DNA of 64,000 nt from Sediminihabitans luteus. GTDB lineage: Bacteria; Actinomycetota; Actinomycetes; Actinomycetales; Cellulomonadaceae. Both the position numbers and the translations under genes were made by a program. How positions within the stretch are numbered: position 1 is the stretch's first letter; each line of letters begins with the position of its first letter. Shown in pieces: positions 16,126 to 29,411 of the stretch. Below the pieces are notes generated by a model, which was not told the DNA's origin, did not search any database, and was given only the letters and a program-made list of their open reading frames with translations. The stretch covers positions 186,001-250,000 of the forward strand of contig NZ_PGFE01000002.1 in assembly GCF_002797595.1 (NCBI RefSeq), written 5' to 3'.

Positions 16126-16833
16126 GTGAGCGACACCCCCCACCTGAAGGACTCCACCGACCCGGGTGCGCCGGACGACGCGGCGACCGACGACGAGCTC
16201 GAGGCCGAGCTCGCCCGGCTGCGCGCCGCGGCCGAGCGCCCGGCGTTCTCGGTGCGCGTGCTCGGCGGCGTGCTCGCCGTCGGCGGCCTGGTCGGGTTCT
16301 GGGCCGCTCTGCGCCTGCTGCTCGACTACCTGCTCACGCTCGAGGACCCGGACGCGCAGCTCGGGTGCAACCTCAGCGTGTTCATCCAGTGCGGCGCGGC
16401 CATGGGCTCGTGGCAGGGGTCGCTGCTGGGCTTCCCCAACCCGGTGGTCGGCGTCGCGGCGTTCCCCGTGGTCGTCACGATCGGGGTCGTCGTGCTCGCA
16501 GGGTTCCGGCCCGCGCCCTGGTTCTGGCGTTCGCTGCTCGCCGTGAGCACCGTCGCGATCGGGTTCATCGGCTTCGCGATGTGGACGAGCCTGTACGCGC
16601 TCAACGCGCTGTGCCCGTGGTGCATGCTCGTGTGGGCCGTGATGATCCCGATCTACTGGCTCCAGCTCGTGCACGCCCTCCAGGAGCGCATCCTGCCTGC
16701 GCCCGACGCGCTGCGCCGACTCGTCGTGGACCACCGGTGGATCGGCCTCGCGGTCATCTACGCGGGGGTCGTCGTGTGGATCTTCGCGGTCATGGGCAGC
16801 GACCTGACGACCTCGATCGTCGACCTGTTCTGA
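16126..16833 (+). CDS. Vitamin K epoxide reductase (VKOR) family membrane protein
   Basis: 235 residues. Acidic N-terminal tail, then about five TM helices. Loop cysteines ([12 protein letters not shown]) and the active-site CPWC in a later helix are the VKOR redox pairs. In actinobacteria VKOR replaces DsbB: it reoxidises an extracytoplasmic DsbA-like thioredoxin and passes electrons to menaquinone. No DsbA-like partner is adjacent. GTG 16126 follows GAGGAGCGCC (SD). Only 17 bp before leuS, but leuS has its own promoter-like hexamer in that gap. Confidence 0.92.
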   Translation: MSDTPHLKDSTDPGAPDDAATDDELEAELARLRAAAERPAFSVRVLGGVLAVGGLVGFWAALRLLLDYLLTLEDPDAQLGCNLSVFIQCGAAMGSWQGSLLGFPNPVVGVAAFPVVVTIGVVVLAGFRPAPWFWRSLLAVSTVAIGFIGFAMWTSLYALNALCPWCMLVWAVMIPIYWLQLVHALQERILPAPDALRRLVVDHRWIGLAVIYAGVVVWIFAVMGSDLTTSIVDLF

Positions 16834-16837
16834 CCGG

Positions 16838-16843
16838 TAAACT
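16838..16843 (+). promoter_or_regulatory. Probable -10 element of a leaderless mRNA (leuS)
   Basis: TAAACT followed by 7 bases and GTG 16851; the intervening GGAG is too close to act alone as SD. Confidence 0.5.
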
Positions 16844-16850
16844 GGAGCGT

Positions 16851-19826
<2,976 letters not shown>

Positions 19827-19828
19827 TC

Positions 19829-20722
19829 GTGGCAGCGACGCGGGGGCACGTCGCAGGATCGGGGCGGCACGTCGCCGTCGTGACGGACTCCACGGCGTCC
19901 CTCCCGGCGCACCTGCCCGACGGGATCGACCCCGAGGGTCTGCGGGTCGTGCCGCTGCACGTGCTGGTCGGGGAGGACTCGTTCCTCGAGGGCGTCGAGA
20001 TGAGCGACGAGGACCTCGCATTGCGGCTGCGGGCCGGTGCGCGCGTGACGACGTCGCAGCCGTCGCCCGCGGCGTTCGCGGCCGCGTACGCCGCGGCCGC
20101 GCGCGCCGGGGCCGGGTCGGTCGTCTCCGTGCACCTGTCCGGTGCGCTGAGCGGGACGGTGCACGCCGCAGCGCTCGCCGCGAGCCGCGCGCCCGTGCCC
20201 GTGCGCGTGCTCGACTCGCGCACGGTCGGCATGGGGCTGGGCTTCGCGGCCCTCGCGGCGGCGCGCGCGGCGCAGGACGGCGCGCCGCTCGAGGAGGTCG
20301 CGCGCCGCGCGATCGCCGTGGCCGACTCGAGCCGTGCCGTGTTCATGGTCGAGTCGCTCGACCACCTGCGACGCGGGGGGCGGCTGAGCGCGACCGCCGC
20401 GGCGATCGGCACCGCTCTCGGTGTGCGCCCGCTGCTCTCGGTGCGCGACGGGTCGATCGTCGTGGTGCAGAAGGTCCGCACGCGCGTCGCCGCCGTCGAC
20501 CGGATGATCGACGTCGCGGTCGAGGCGGCCGGGCGACGTCGCTCGCCGGTGCTCGCGGTGCATCACCTCGGTGACCCGGGGCTCGCCGAGGACGTCGCGT
20601 GGCGCCTGCGGTCGCGCGTCGACGTACCCACGCTCACGTCGCCCGTGAGCGCCGTCGTCGGTGCGCACGTGGGCGAGGGCGTGCTCGCGGTCATCGTCGC
20701 GGACGACGACGCCGGGCGTTGA
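19829..20722 (+). CDS. DegV family fatty-acid-binding protein
   Basis: 297 residues. VAVVTDSTASLPAHLP at the start, TTSQPSPAAF, VSVHLSGALSGTVHAAALA, ESLDHLRRGGRLSATAAAIGTALGVRPLL, and GAHVGEGVLAV at the end are the conserved DegV/FakB blocks that cradle a fatty acid. FakB proteins present fatty acids to the FakA kinase; no fakA is visible here. GTG start 2 bp after the leuS stop, so it is probably co-transcribed with leuS. Confidence 0.92.
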   Translation: MAATRGHVAGSGRHVAVVTDSTASLPAHLPDGIDPEGLRVVPLHVLVGEDSFLEGVEMSDEDLALRLRAGARVTTSQPSPAAFAAAYAAAARAGAGSVVSVHLSGALSGTVHAAALAASRAPVPVRVLDSRTVGMGLGFAALAAARAAQDGAPLEEVARRAIAVADSSRAVFMVESLDHLRRGGRLSATAAAIGTALGVRPLLSVRDGSIVVVQKVRTRVAAVDRMIDVAVEAAGRRRSPVLAVHHLGDPGLAEDVAWRLRSRVDVPTLTSPVSAVVGAHVGEGVLAVIVADDDAGR

Positions 20723-20861
20723 CCCGCCGATTCCTGCCCGGACGCCGCGCTGCCACGACGCCGCGCTGCCACCACTCCGCGCTGCCACGACGTCGCGCTG
20801 CCACGACGCCGCGCTGCTGTGACGCGCTGACCCGCCGATTTCGCCCCGACGCCGCGCTGCC
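20720..20861. repeat. 16-bp tandem repeats between degV and comEA
   Basis: Five units of GACGCCGCGCTGCCAC-type sequence at 20741-20820 (units 1 and 2 identical; 3-5 diverged). They are flanked by copies of TGACCCGCCGATT at 20720-20732 and 20828-20840, and the second copy is again followed by GACGCCGCGCTGCC at 20848-20861. It looks like a duplicated composite unit. It occupies most of the 252-bp gap, which otherwise holds only the comEA promoter. Confidence 0.85.
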
Positions 20862-20961
20862 GTGCGGCGTGCGAGGGCGGGAACGTCGTCCACAGGGTGC
20901 GCTGAGAGCGCCCGCCCCACAGGTGTCGTCCCGGCCTGAGCCGCGGTGGTCCGGCGCGCCG

Positions 20962-20967
20962 TAGCGT
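20962..20967 (+). promoter_or_regulatory. Probable -10 element of a leaderless mRNA (comEA)
   Basis: TAGCGT, then 7 bases, then GTG 20975, with no SD. Confidence 0.55.
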
Positions 20968-20974
20968 CGCGCGC

Positions 20975-22090
20975 GTGCCGACCTCAGCGCCCGACCACGC
21001 CCGTGCCCGCCGGCTCGACGCCCTCGCCGCTCGGCCGCCGAGCCGCCGCGTCGAGGCGTTCGACGGCGCCACCGACGACGGGCCGCCGGGGCGGCTCGAC
21101 GGCGGGCCCGGCGGCGGTTCCAGCAGCGGTTTCAGCAGCGGATCCAGCAGCGGTTCCAGCAGCGGGTCGGACGCGGGACCGGACGACGGTCCTGACGAGG
21201 TCACGCAGCCCCGGCGCCCGAGCGCCGCAGGAGCCGTCGCCGCGTACCGGGCGGCGCACGGCGTGCCGCTCGTCGGGTTCGACGACGAGCCGGAGCGCGC
21301 GGGGGAGCGCGACGGTCCCCGCGTGCGCGTCGGTGTCGACCTGCGCACGGCAACCGTCGGGACCGTCGTGCTGCTCGCCCTGAGCGCGGTCGTCGTGTGG
21401 CTCGCGCTCACGCGCGCGGGCGGTCCCGTCGTGCCGCTCGACGACGTGCGGCCGGCGGTCGCGGCGAGCGACGCGCCGGTGGCGGACGCGAGCGGCGACA
21501 GCGACGGATCCCCCGCCCCGGCGGGCACCGCGGGAGGGGTAGCTGACGGGGGCACTGGCTCCGGTTCGGGCGGCAGCGCCGCCACCGCGGGGACCGCCGG
21601 TCCGGACGCCGGGAGCGTGGTCGTGCACGTCGCGGGCCACGTGCGCACGCCGGGTCTGGTGACCCTCGCGGCGGGCAGCCGCGTCGCGGACGCGATCACG
21701 GCGGCCGGCGGTGCGGACGGCGAGGCCGACCTCGGTGCGCTCAACCTCGCGCGGCTCGTCGTCGACGGCGAGCAGATCCGGGTGCCCGCGCCCGGCGACC
21801 CGCCCGTGGACACCGGCGGCTCGGGCGGTGGCACCTCGACGGGCGGCGGCTCGGAGGGCGGTGCTGAGGCGGGGGGAGCGGGCGCGACCGGCGTCGGCGC
21901 CGTCGTCGACGTCAACACCGCGGACGTGGCAGCCCTCGATACGCTCCCGGGCGTCGGGCCGGTGCTCGCGCAGCGGATCGTCGACCATCGCGCCCAGAAC
22001 GGGCCGTTCGCGACGGTCGACGAGCTCGCCGACGTCAGCGGGATCGGGCCTGCGGTGCTCGCCAAGATCCGCGACCTCGTGCGCACGTGA
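20975..22090 (+). CDS. comEA: ComEA-like DNA-binding membrane protein (SLBB + helix-hairpin-helix)
   Basis: 371 residues. Disordered N-terminal region (1-120) with a GSSSG repeat run around 48-63, one TM helix (TVGTVVLLALSAVVVWLAL), a Ser/Gly-rich linker, an SLBB domain (VVHVAGHVRTPGLVTLAAGSRVADAI) and a C-terminal pair of helix-hairpin-helix motifs (VDVNTADVAALDTLPGVGPVLAQRI; DVSGIGPAVLAKIRDLV). It binds incoming DNA at the cell surface during natural transformation and hands it to ComEC, whose gene overlaps by 4 bp. The long cytoplasmic tail is unusual compared with Bacillus ComEA, though common in actinobacteria. Confidence 0.93.
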   Translation: MPTSAPDHARARRLDALAARPPSRRVEAFDGATDDGPPGRLDGGPGGGSSSGFSSGSSSGSSSGSDAGPDDGPDEVTQPRRPSAAGAVAAYRAAHGVPLVGFDDEPERAGERDGPRVRVGVDLRTATVGTVVLLALSAVVVWLALTRAGGPVVPLDDVRPAVAASDAPVADASGDSDGSPAPAGTAGGVADGGTGSGSGGSAATAGTAGPDAGSVVVHVAGHVRTPGLVTLAAGSRVADAITAAGGADGEADLGALNLARLVVDGEQIRVPAPGDPPVDTGGSGGGTSTGGGSEGGAEAGGAGATGVGAVVDVNTADVAALDTLPGVGPVLAQRIVDHRAQNGPFATVDELADVSGIGPAVLAKIRDLVRT

Positions 22091-23760
22091 GCGGGCACGA
22101 CCTGCGTCTCGTGCCCGCGGCGTGCGTGGCCTGGGCCGTCGCGTGGTGCGTCCCCGGGCTCGCGGCGGAGCGCGCGACGGGCCTCGCGCTCGGCGCGATC
22201 GCCGCGGTCGCGCTGCTGCTTCTCGTCGTGCGCGTGCTCGACGTCGCGACCGGGCTCCACGACTCCCGCATGCTCCACGACTCCCGCATGCTCCACGACT
22301 CCCGCATGCTCCACGACTCTCGCACCCCCCACGGCGTGGAGGGCACCGGCTCCCGCTGGACGGGTGCGGTGGGGCAGCTCGTGCTCGTCGCGGCGGCGAC
22401 CGCCGCGGTCCTGGCCTCGGGGGCGGGGCACGTCGCGGCGTCCGGCACGGGAGACGTCGCCGATCTCGCCACGACCGGGACGAGCGCACGGGTCGTCGCC
22501 GTCGTGCTCACCGACCCGCGGCCGCGCGCGAGCCCGTGGTCGCGGGAGCAGACGGTCCGCCTGCAGGTCCGGGTCGTCGAGCTCGACGCCCGGGCGGTCA
22601 CGACGCGCGGCGGTGCGGTGCTCGACGTCGAGGGCGACGCGACCTGGTCCACGGTCGTGGTCGGCTCGACGGTGCTCGCCGGCGGCCGCCTGCGGGAGGC
22701 GACGGGCGTGAGCGACGCCGTCGCGCGGCTCGTGGTCGACGGGCCGCCACAGGATCTCGCCGCGGCGGGTCCGGGCCTCTCGGCCGCCGCGACGATCCGC
22801 ACGGCGCTCCTGCGGGCGACCGAGGGGCTCAGCCCCCAGGCGCGGGGCCTGGTGCCGGGCGTCGCGGTCGGCGACACGACGCGCGTGCCCGACGACGTCG
22901 ACGCGGCGATGCTCGCGACGTCCCTCACGCACGTCACCGCGGTCTCGGGCGGTCACTTCGCGATCGTGGTCGCGACGCTCGCGTGGTGCTGCTCGGCGTC
23001 GCGCGTGCCGCGCTGGGGCCGCATCGTGGCGACCGCGCTGGCGACGGTCGCATTCGTGGTGCTCGTGCGGCCCGACCCGAGCGTGCTGCGGGCCGCCGCG
23101 ACCGGCGCCGTCGGGATCGTCGCGCTCGGGCTCGGGAGACCCGCCCGCGCGGTCCCCGCGCTCGCGGCGACCGTGATCGTGCTGCTCGTGGTCGACCCGT
23201 GGCTCGCGCGCTCGTACGGGTTCGTGCTCTCGACCGTCGCGACCGCGGGCCTCGTGACGCTCACGACGCCGATCGTGCGGCGCCTCGAGCCGTGGACGGG
23301 CAGCCCGGTCGCGTTCGCGCTGGCCGTCCCGGTCGCGGCGCAGGCGGCGTGCGGGCCGGTGCTGGTGCTGCTCTCCCCGAGCATCGCGACGTACGGGGTG
23401 CCCGCGAACCTCGTCGCCGGTCTCGCGCTCGCACCGGCGACCGTCCTGGGCCTCGTCGCAGCGCTCGTCGCGCCGCTCTGGGCGCCGGCCGCGACAGGGA
23501 TCGCGTGGGTCGCGGGGCTCGCGACCGGCTGGATCGCGGGTGTGGCCGCGCTCTTCGCCGCGGTCCCGGGGGCCGCGGCGCCGTGGCCCGGCGGCCTGCC
23601 CGGGGCGGCGCTGCTCGCCGTGCTGACCGTCGTGGCCGGGGTCGCGGTCCGGGTCCTCGTGCCGGTGCCCGACCCGCGCGAGGGGTCCGTGCTGGGCGAC
23701 GCCGCGGGCGCCGTCGTCCGACGTCTGCGCCAGGAGCGTGGGCGGGCCGTGGCACCCTAG
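22087..23760 (+). CDS. comEC: ComEC/Rec2-type DNA-uptake channel protein lacking the C-terminal MBL domain
   Basis: 557 residues. N-terminal TM pairs, an OB-like extracytoplasmic domain (ARVVAVVLTDPRPRASPWSREQTVRLQ), then the Competence core (ATSLTHVTAVSGGHFAIVVA, the conserved HVTAVSGxH motif) with some eight to ten TM helices. The protein ends shortly after the core (VPDPREGSVLG...QERGRAVAP), so the metallo-beta-lactamase nuclease domain of typical 750-800-residue ComEC is absent. A fourfold 18-bp repeat encodes LHDSRM units between TM2 and TM3. The GTG start overlaps the comEA stop. Confidence 0.9.
   Translation: MSGHDLRLVPAACVAWAVAWCVPGLAAERATGLALGAIAAVALLLLVVRVLDVATGLHDSRMLHDSRMLHDSRMLHDSRTPHGVEGTGSRWTGAVGQLVLVAAATAAVLASGAGHVAASGTGDVADLATTGTSARVVAVVLTDPRPRASPWSREQTVRLQVRVVELDARAVTTRGGAVLDVEGDATWSTVVVGSTVLAGGRLREATGVSDAVARLVVDGPPQDLAAAGPGLSAAATIRTALLRATEGLSPQARGLVPGVAVGDTTRVPDDVDAAMLATSLTHVTAVSGGHFAIVVATLAWCCSASRVPRWGRIVATALATVAFVVLVRPDPSVLRAAATGAVGIVALGLGRPARAVPALAATVIVLLVVDPWLARSYGFVLSTVATAGLVTLTTPIVRRLEPWTGSPVAFALAVPVAAQAACGPVLVLLSPSIATYGVPANLVAGLALAPATVLGLVAALVAPLWAPAATGIAWVAGLATGWIAGVAALFAAVPGAAAPWPGGLPGAALLAVLTVVAGVAVRVLVPVPDPREGSVLGDAAGAVVRRLRQERGRAVAP
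22255..22326 (+). repeat. In-frame 18-bp tandem repeat within comEC
   Basis: Four units of CTCCACGACTCCCGCATG (the fourth diverged to CTCTCGCACC), at 22255, 22273, 22291 and 22309. It encodes LHDSRM LHDSRM LHDSRM LHDSRT in a cytoplasmic or periplasmic loop. The period is a multiple of three, so copy-number change would keep the frame. Confidence 0.9.
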
Positions 23761-23764
23761 TGCC

Positions 23765-24805
23765 ATGCCCGCACCTGCTCGCTCGTCCGCCCGGTCGTCC
23801 GCCGCGAAGGGCGGGTCGGCCGACTGGCGCACCGTGGTCCCCGCGCCGCTCGTGCTCGTGCAGGGCACCGAGGGGCTGCTCGCGGAGCGGGCCGTCGCGC
23901 GCGTGCTCGCGGTCGCGCGCGAGGGTGACGAGGAGCTCGGCCTGGTCGGCGACCCCGAGCTCGAGCGGGTCGACCTCGAGGCCGCGACGTACGACGCGGG
24001 GATGCTCGCGGTCGCCACGAGCCCCTCGCTGTTCGACGAGGCGAAGGTCGTGGTCGTGCGCGGCGCCGAGGCGTGCAGCGACGCGTTCGTGACCGACATG
24101 ACCGCCTACGCCGCCGCGCCCGACCCGGCGACGACGGTCGTCGTCGTGCACGGGGGAGGGCAGCGCGGCAAACGCATGCTCGACGCGATCCGGGCGTCGG
24201 GCGCCCCCGTGGTCGCGTGCGACCCGATCAAGAAGGACGCCGACCGGGCCGCGTTCGTCTCGTCCGAGTTCCGGTCCCTGCGGCGCAAGGTCGACGCCGC
24301 CGCGGTGCGGTCGCTCGTCGAGGGACTCGGCAACGACCTGCGCGAGCTCGCGGCGGCGTGCTCGCAGCTCGCGTCCGACACGACGGGCACCATCACGACC
24401 GCGGTCGTGGACCGCTACTACGGCGGCCGGGTCGAGGCGACGGGCTTCCGCGTCGCCGACGCCGCCGCCGCGGGCGACGCGGGCGAGGCGGTCGCCCTGC
24501 TGCGGCACGCGCTGGCGACCGGCGCCGACCCGGTGCCGCTCGTGGCGGCTCTCGCCATGAAGCTGCGCGCGCTGGCCAAGGTCGCCGCGATGCGCGGCGG
24601 CGGGCTCGGGGCCAAGGAGCTCGGTCTCGCGCCGTGGCAGGTCGACCGCGCCCGCAAGGAGCTCACGCGCTGGACCCCGGACGGTCTGGCCGCCGCGATC
24701 ACGGCCGTCGCGCAGGCCGACGCCGACGTCAAGGGTGGCGGCCGGGACCCCGTGTTCGCCGTCGAGCGGGCGGTGCTCACGGTCGCCCGCGCGGCCTCGC
24801 GGTAG
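23765..24805 (+). CDS. holA: DNA polymerase III delta subunit
   Basis: 346 residues. LVLVQGTEGLLAERAVARVLA opens the degenerate AAA+ clamp-loader fold. The middle carries FDEAKVVVVRGAE and VVVVHGGGQRGKRMLD, and the C-terminal collar ends in WTPDGLAAAITAVAQADADVKGGGRDPVFAVERAVLTVA. It opens the beta clamp in the clamp-loader complex. ATG 23765 sits 4 bp after the comEC stop; the comEA-comEC-holA-rpsT order is a well-known bacterial arrangement. Confidence 0.93.
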   Translation: MPAPARSSARSSAAKGGSADWRTVVPAPLVLVQGTEGLLAERAVARVLAVAREGDEELGLVGDPELERVDLEAATYDAGMLAVATSPSLFDEAKVVVVRGAEACSDAFVTDMTAYAAAPDPATTVVVVHGGGQRGKRMLDAIRASGAPVVACDPIKKDADRAAFVSSEFRSLRRKVDAAAVRSLVEGLGNDLRELAAACSQLASDTTGTITTAVVDRYYGGRVEATGFRVADAAAAGDAGEAVALLRHALATGADPVPLVAALAMKLRALAKVAAMRGGGLGAKELGLAPWQVDRARKELTRWTPDGLAAAITAVAQADADVKGGGRDPVFAVERAVLTVARAASR

Positions 24806-24845
24806 CGCGGGTCGCGGGACCGTCGCGCTCACGGACCCGAACGCG

Positions 24846-24882
24846 CGAGAGGCGCCACCCGCCGTGCGGGTGGCGCCTCTCG
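24846..24882. terminator. Bidirectional hairpin terminator between holA and rpsT
   Basis: Perfect 17-bp stem with a 3-base loop (CGT), centred between the convergent holA and rpsT stop codons. No T-run on either side, but the stem is very strong. Confidence 0.85.
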
Positions 24883-24914
24883 GTTCCCGGCGGTGCCGGG
24901 AGAGAACGTGCTGA

Positions 24915-25175
24915 TCAGAGCGCGTTGACGGCCTTCGCGAGAGCCGACTTCTTGTTGGCAGCCTGGTTCTGGTGGATGACACCCTTGGAGACGGCCTTGT
25001 CGAGCTTCTTCGAGGCGACGACGAGGGCAGCGTTCGCTGCGTCCTTGTCACCGGCGGCGACGGTCTCGCGGACGCGACGGATGTGCGTCTTGAGCTCCGA
25101 CTTGACGGCCTTGTTGCGCAGGCGCGCCTTCTCGTTCGTCTTGATGCGCTTGATCTGAGACTTGATGTTTGCCAC
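24915..25175 (-). CDS. rpsT: 30S ribosomal protein S20
   Basis: 86 residues, starts [21 protein letters not shown] and ends [17 protein letters not shown], the full S20 length and pattern. It binds 16S rRNA in the body of the small subunit. The GTG start is preceded by AGGAAG (SD). The 201-bp gap upstream must contain its promoter; I could not fix one with confidence. Confidence 0.98.
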   Translation of the reverse strand: MANIKSQIKRIKTNEKARLRNKAVKSELKTHIRRVRETVAAGDKDAANAALVVASKKLDKAVSKGVIHQNQAANKKSALAKAVNAL

Positions 25176-25376
25176 GTCTGGGACTTCCTGGTGTGTTCGC
25201 CGAAGCGAGCGGATAGGTCGTAGAGGGCGGTTCCAGCGCCGGGACTGGGGTGGGGAACCCGTGGTGAGGAGCTGGAACTGTGCCCGCCGACCTGGGCGGA
25301 CACGCGAGTTTCAACGATACCAGCATCGGCGAGCCGAATCCAGGAGCCCTCGTTCGGGCTCGCCGTCCGTGCGCGG

Positions 25377-25955
25377 TCAGTGACCGTGCTGCTGGATCCC
25401 GCGCACCACCGCGTCGAACGTGCCGCGCGGCATGACCGCGCCCTCGCGCCGCACCTGCGTCGCGTCGACCCGGATCACGCGGTCGAGCCGCACCTCGCTC
25501 GGCCGGCCCTGGCGGTCCCACGGCCCGGCGCCGATGTCGAGCCAATAGCGGCCCCAGCGGGCCTCCTGCGCGGCGTCGAGGTCGTGGTCCTTGCTCGTGA
25601 GCATGAGCGCGAGGAGCCACGCGCCGTCGTGCCCGACGATCAGCACCGGCCGGTCCTTGCCCTGGCTGGGGTCGTCCTCGTACGGCACCCACGTCCACAC
25701 GACCTCGCCGGGATCGGCGTTGCCGTCGAGGTCCGGGGCGTACTCGGGCGTCACGCGCCCGGTGAAGTCTCCCGGGTAGGCGCCCCGGGCGTCCACGGTG
25801 CCGGACGACGCAGCCCCGCCCCGCCCCGCGCGTGGCCCCGGCCGTGGGCCGGCCGACGGGCGGGGGGTGCGTGCCGGACGTGACGTGCGGCTCGACGGGC
25901 GCGTCAGCGAGCGCACGAGGTCGGTCAGGAAGCGGGTCAGGCTGCGGTTGCTCAC
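25377..25955 (-). CDS. PemK/MazF-like protein without a neighbouring antitoxin
   Basis: 192 residues. A basic Pro/Arg/Ser-rich tail (about 1-60) precedes a PemK-type beta-barrel: PGEVVWTWVPYEDDPSQGKDRPVLIVG, then LMLTSKDHD, ending DRVIRVDATQVRREGAVMPRGTFDAVV. The PG.VVW and KDRPVLIVG motifs are those of the MazF/PemK RNase fold. No antitoxin gene flanks it, so toxin activity is doubtful. GTG 25955 is supported by TAGATT 6 bases upstream. Confidence 0.85.
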   Translation of the reverse strand: MSNRSLTRFLTDLVRSLTRPSSRTSRPARTPRPSAGPRPGPRAGRGGAASSGTVDARGAYPGDFTGRVTPEYAPDLDGNADPGEVVWTWVPYEDDPSQGKDRPVLIVGHDGAWLLALMLTSKDHDLDAAQEARWGRYWLDIGAGPWDRQGRPSEVRLDRVIRVDATQVRREGAVMPRGTFDAVVRGIQQHGH

Positions 25956-25961
25956 CGAGGC

Positions 25962-25967
25962 AATCTA
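25962..25967 (-). promoter_or_regulatory. Probable -10 element of a leaderless mRNA (PemK-like gene)
   Basis: TAGATT on the minus strand, 6 bases from GTG 25955. It is divergent from the -10 of the next gene, 25 bp away. Confidence 0.55.
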
Positions 25968-25992
25968 CCGGTCACTACCCCGCGCCGTCCGG

Positions 25993-25998
25993 TACCGT
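25993..25998 (+). promoter_or_regulatory. Probable -10 element of a leaderless mRNA (TmrB-like gene)
   Basis: TACCGT, 6 bases before ATG 26005, with no SD. The two divergent promoters share less than 40 bp. Confidence 0.55.
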
Positions 25999-26004
25999 GC
26001 GCGC

Positions 26005-26640
26005 ATGCTGATCTGGGTGAACGGGCCGTTCGAGGTCGGCAAGACGCAGACGGTCCACGAGATCGCGCGCAGGCTCCCGGGCAGCGTGGTCTGCGACCCC
26101 GAGCACATCGGGTTCGGCCTGCAGCGCAGCACCCCGCCCGCGCTCCGCCCCGACTTCCAGGACTTCGCCGCGTGGCGTGCCGGGGTCGTCGAGGTGCTCG
26201 ACCTCGCCCTGCGCGGCGCGGGCGGAGACGTGGTCGTGCCGATGACCGTGACGAGTCCGCGCTACCTCGACGAGACCGTCGGGCGGCTGCGGGAGCTCGG
26301 GCACGACGTCGGGCACGTCGCCCTCCTTGCCCGGCGCGAGACCGTCGTGCGGCGACTCGCGGGGCGTGGTGCGGGGGTGGGGGCGATCGCCGCGCGCGTC
26401 GGGATGACGCGCGTGGGGCTGCGTCGCGAGGCGTGGGCGCTCGAGCAGCTCGACCGTGGGCTCGACGCGTTGTCCGCCCCCGTGTTCGCCGAGCACGTGG
26501 TGACCGACGACCGCACGGTGCCCGAGGTCGCCGACGAGATCGCACGCCTGTGGGGCCTCGCGCTCCGGCCGAGCACGGACGGTCGGCTCGTGGGAGGGCT
26601 GCGGAGGGTCGTGACCAGCGTGCGGCACATCCGACGCTGA
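26005..26640 (+). CDS. P-loop nucleotide-binding protein, TmrB (tunicamycin resistance)-like
   Basis: 211 residues. Walker A is MLIWVNGPFEVGKTQTVHEIARRLPG, immediately at the N-terminus as in TmrB of Bacillus subtilis, with DPEHIGFGLQR and VPMTVTSPRYLDE following. TmrB binds tunicamycin; related proteins are small-molecule kinase-like enzymes, so the true substrate here is unknown. Start ATG 26005. Convergent with the next gene, 51 bp away. Confidence 0.82.
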   Translation: MLIWVNGPFEVGKTQTVHEIARRLPGSVVCDPEHIGFGLQRSTPPALRPDFQDFAAWRAGVVEVLDLALRGAGGDVVVPMTVTSPRYLDETVGRLRELGHDVGHVALLARRETVVRRLAGRGAGVGAIAARVGMTRVGLRREAWALEQLDRGLDALSAPVFAEHVVTDDRTVPEVADEIARLWGLALRPSTDGRLVGGLRRVVTSVRHIRR

Positions 26641-26691
26641 CTCTCGGGCCGTCAGGCACCGTTCGCGCGGGCGTCCGGCACTCCGGCGCAC

Positions 26692-27480
26692 TCAGGGCGT
26701 GAGCGCGGAGGCCAGCACCGCCTGCCACGCGCGAGGTTCGCCCGCGACGGTCAGCGTGGGCGCGTCGTCGCCCTCGCGCCGCCACAGCCGCAGCGCGAGC
26801 TCGCGCGCGGGACCGCGCACCTCGACCGCGTCGGGCTCCGACCCCAGCTCCCAGACCCGGTGCGGGGCGTCTGGACCGGGCCCGGGGACGTCGTCCGCCA
26901 CGAGCCGCACCGACGGGAGCGCGTCGAGGCGGCCGAGCGCGACCTGGCGCGGCGCCATCACGTGCACGATCTCGTCGACCGCGTCGGCCCAGACCGCAGG
27001 GCCCACGCCGAGCGACCGGGCGTGGCCCTTGCCCGGGAGGTCGCCCGCGGCGAGCGCGGCCTCGACGTCGACCAGGTGCACGAGCACCTCGTGGAGCTGG
27101 CGCCGCCGCCAGAACGTCGACGGGGCGTCGCCCACGAGCGTCGGCACGACCGCCGAGGGCGGCGCGGCGGCGAGCACGGCACGCAGCTCGTCCGCGGCCG
27201 GCGCGTACCGCTCGGCGAGCGACCCGGCCCCGGGGTCGGCGTCGGCGGGGGAGCGCAGCGCGGCGGGCGCGCCGTCCGGCAGGCCCGCCCGCACGTGCCC
27301 CGCGGCCCAGCGGTGGACCCCGGCGACGTGCTCGACGAGGTCGGTCACGGTCCAGGGCGAGCACCCCGGGACGGGCGCGTCGGGGGAGGCCCGGCGGACG
27401 GCGTCCGCGAACAGGTCCTGGACGCGCGCGAGCTCCGCGAGGTGGTCGAGCGCGGGGGAACCGGCGGCGTGCTGCGTCAT
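26692..27480 (-). CDS. Maleylpyruvate isomerase/DinB-like mycothiol-dependent family protein
   Basis: 262 residues. [19 protein letters not shown], then [25 protein letters not shown] (the His of the metal site), and [19 protein letters not shown] (the further His/Glu/Asp metal ligands) define the TIGR03083-type four-helix fold. The C-terminal domain ends with [16 protein letters not shown]. The family includes mycothiol-dependent maleylpyruvate isomerase, but most members are uncharacterised. ATG 27480 chosen because homology begins there. The start is 50 bp from the divergent lepA start. Confidence 0.82.
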   Translation of the reverse strand: MTQHAAGSPALDHLAELARVQDLFADAVRRASPDAPVPGCSPWTVTDLVEHVAGVHRWAAGHVRAGLPDGAPAALRSPADADPGAGSLAERYAPAADELRAVLAAAPPSAVVPTLVGDAPSTFWRRRQLHEVLVHLVDVEAALAAGDLPGKGHARSLGVGPAVWADAVDEIVHVMAPRQVALGRLDALPSVRLVADDVPGPGPDAPHRVWELGSEPDAVEVRGPARELALRLWRREGDDAPTLTVAGEPRAWQAVLASALTP

Positions 27481-27530
27481 GGGACAATGGTGGACCACCG
27501 CCCGCCACCCGGACATGGAGCGCACCCGCG

Positions 27531-29407
<1,877 letters not shown>

Positions 29408-29411
<4 letters not shown>

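Noticed and set aside
20741-20820. Possible CRISPR-like array
   Set aside because: Contiguous 16-bp units with no unique spacers and no cas genes.
22255-22326. Possible CRISPR-like array within comEC
   Set aside because: Units abut directly and are in frame; a simple tandem repeat.
20563-24099. A 1178-codon frame antisense to comEA-comEC-holA
   Set aside because: Same GC-shadow composition, and it runs across three genuine genes.
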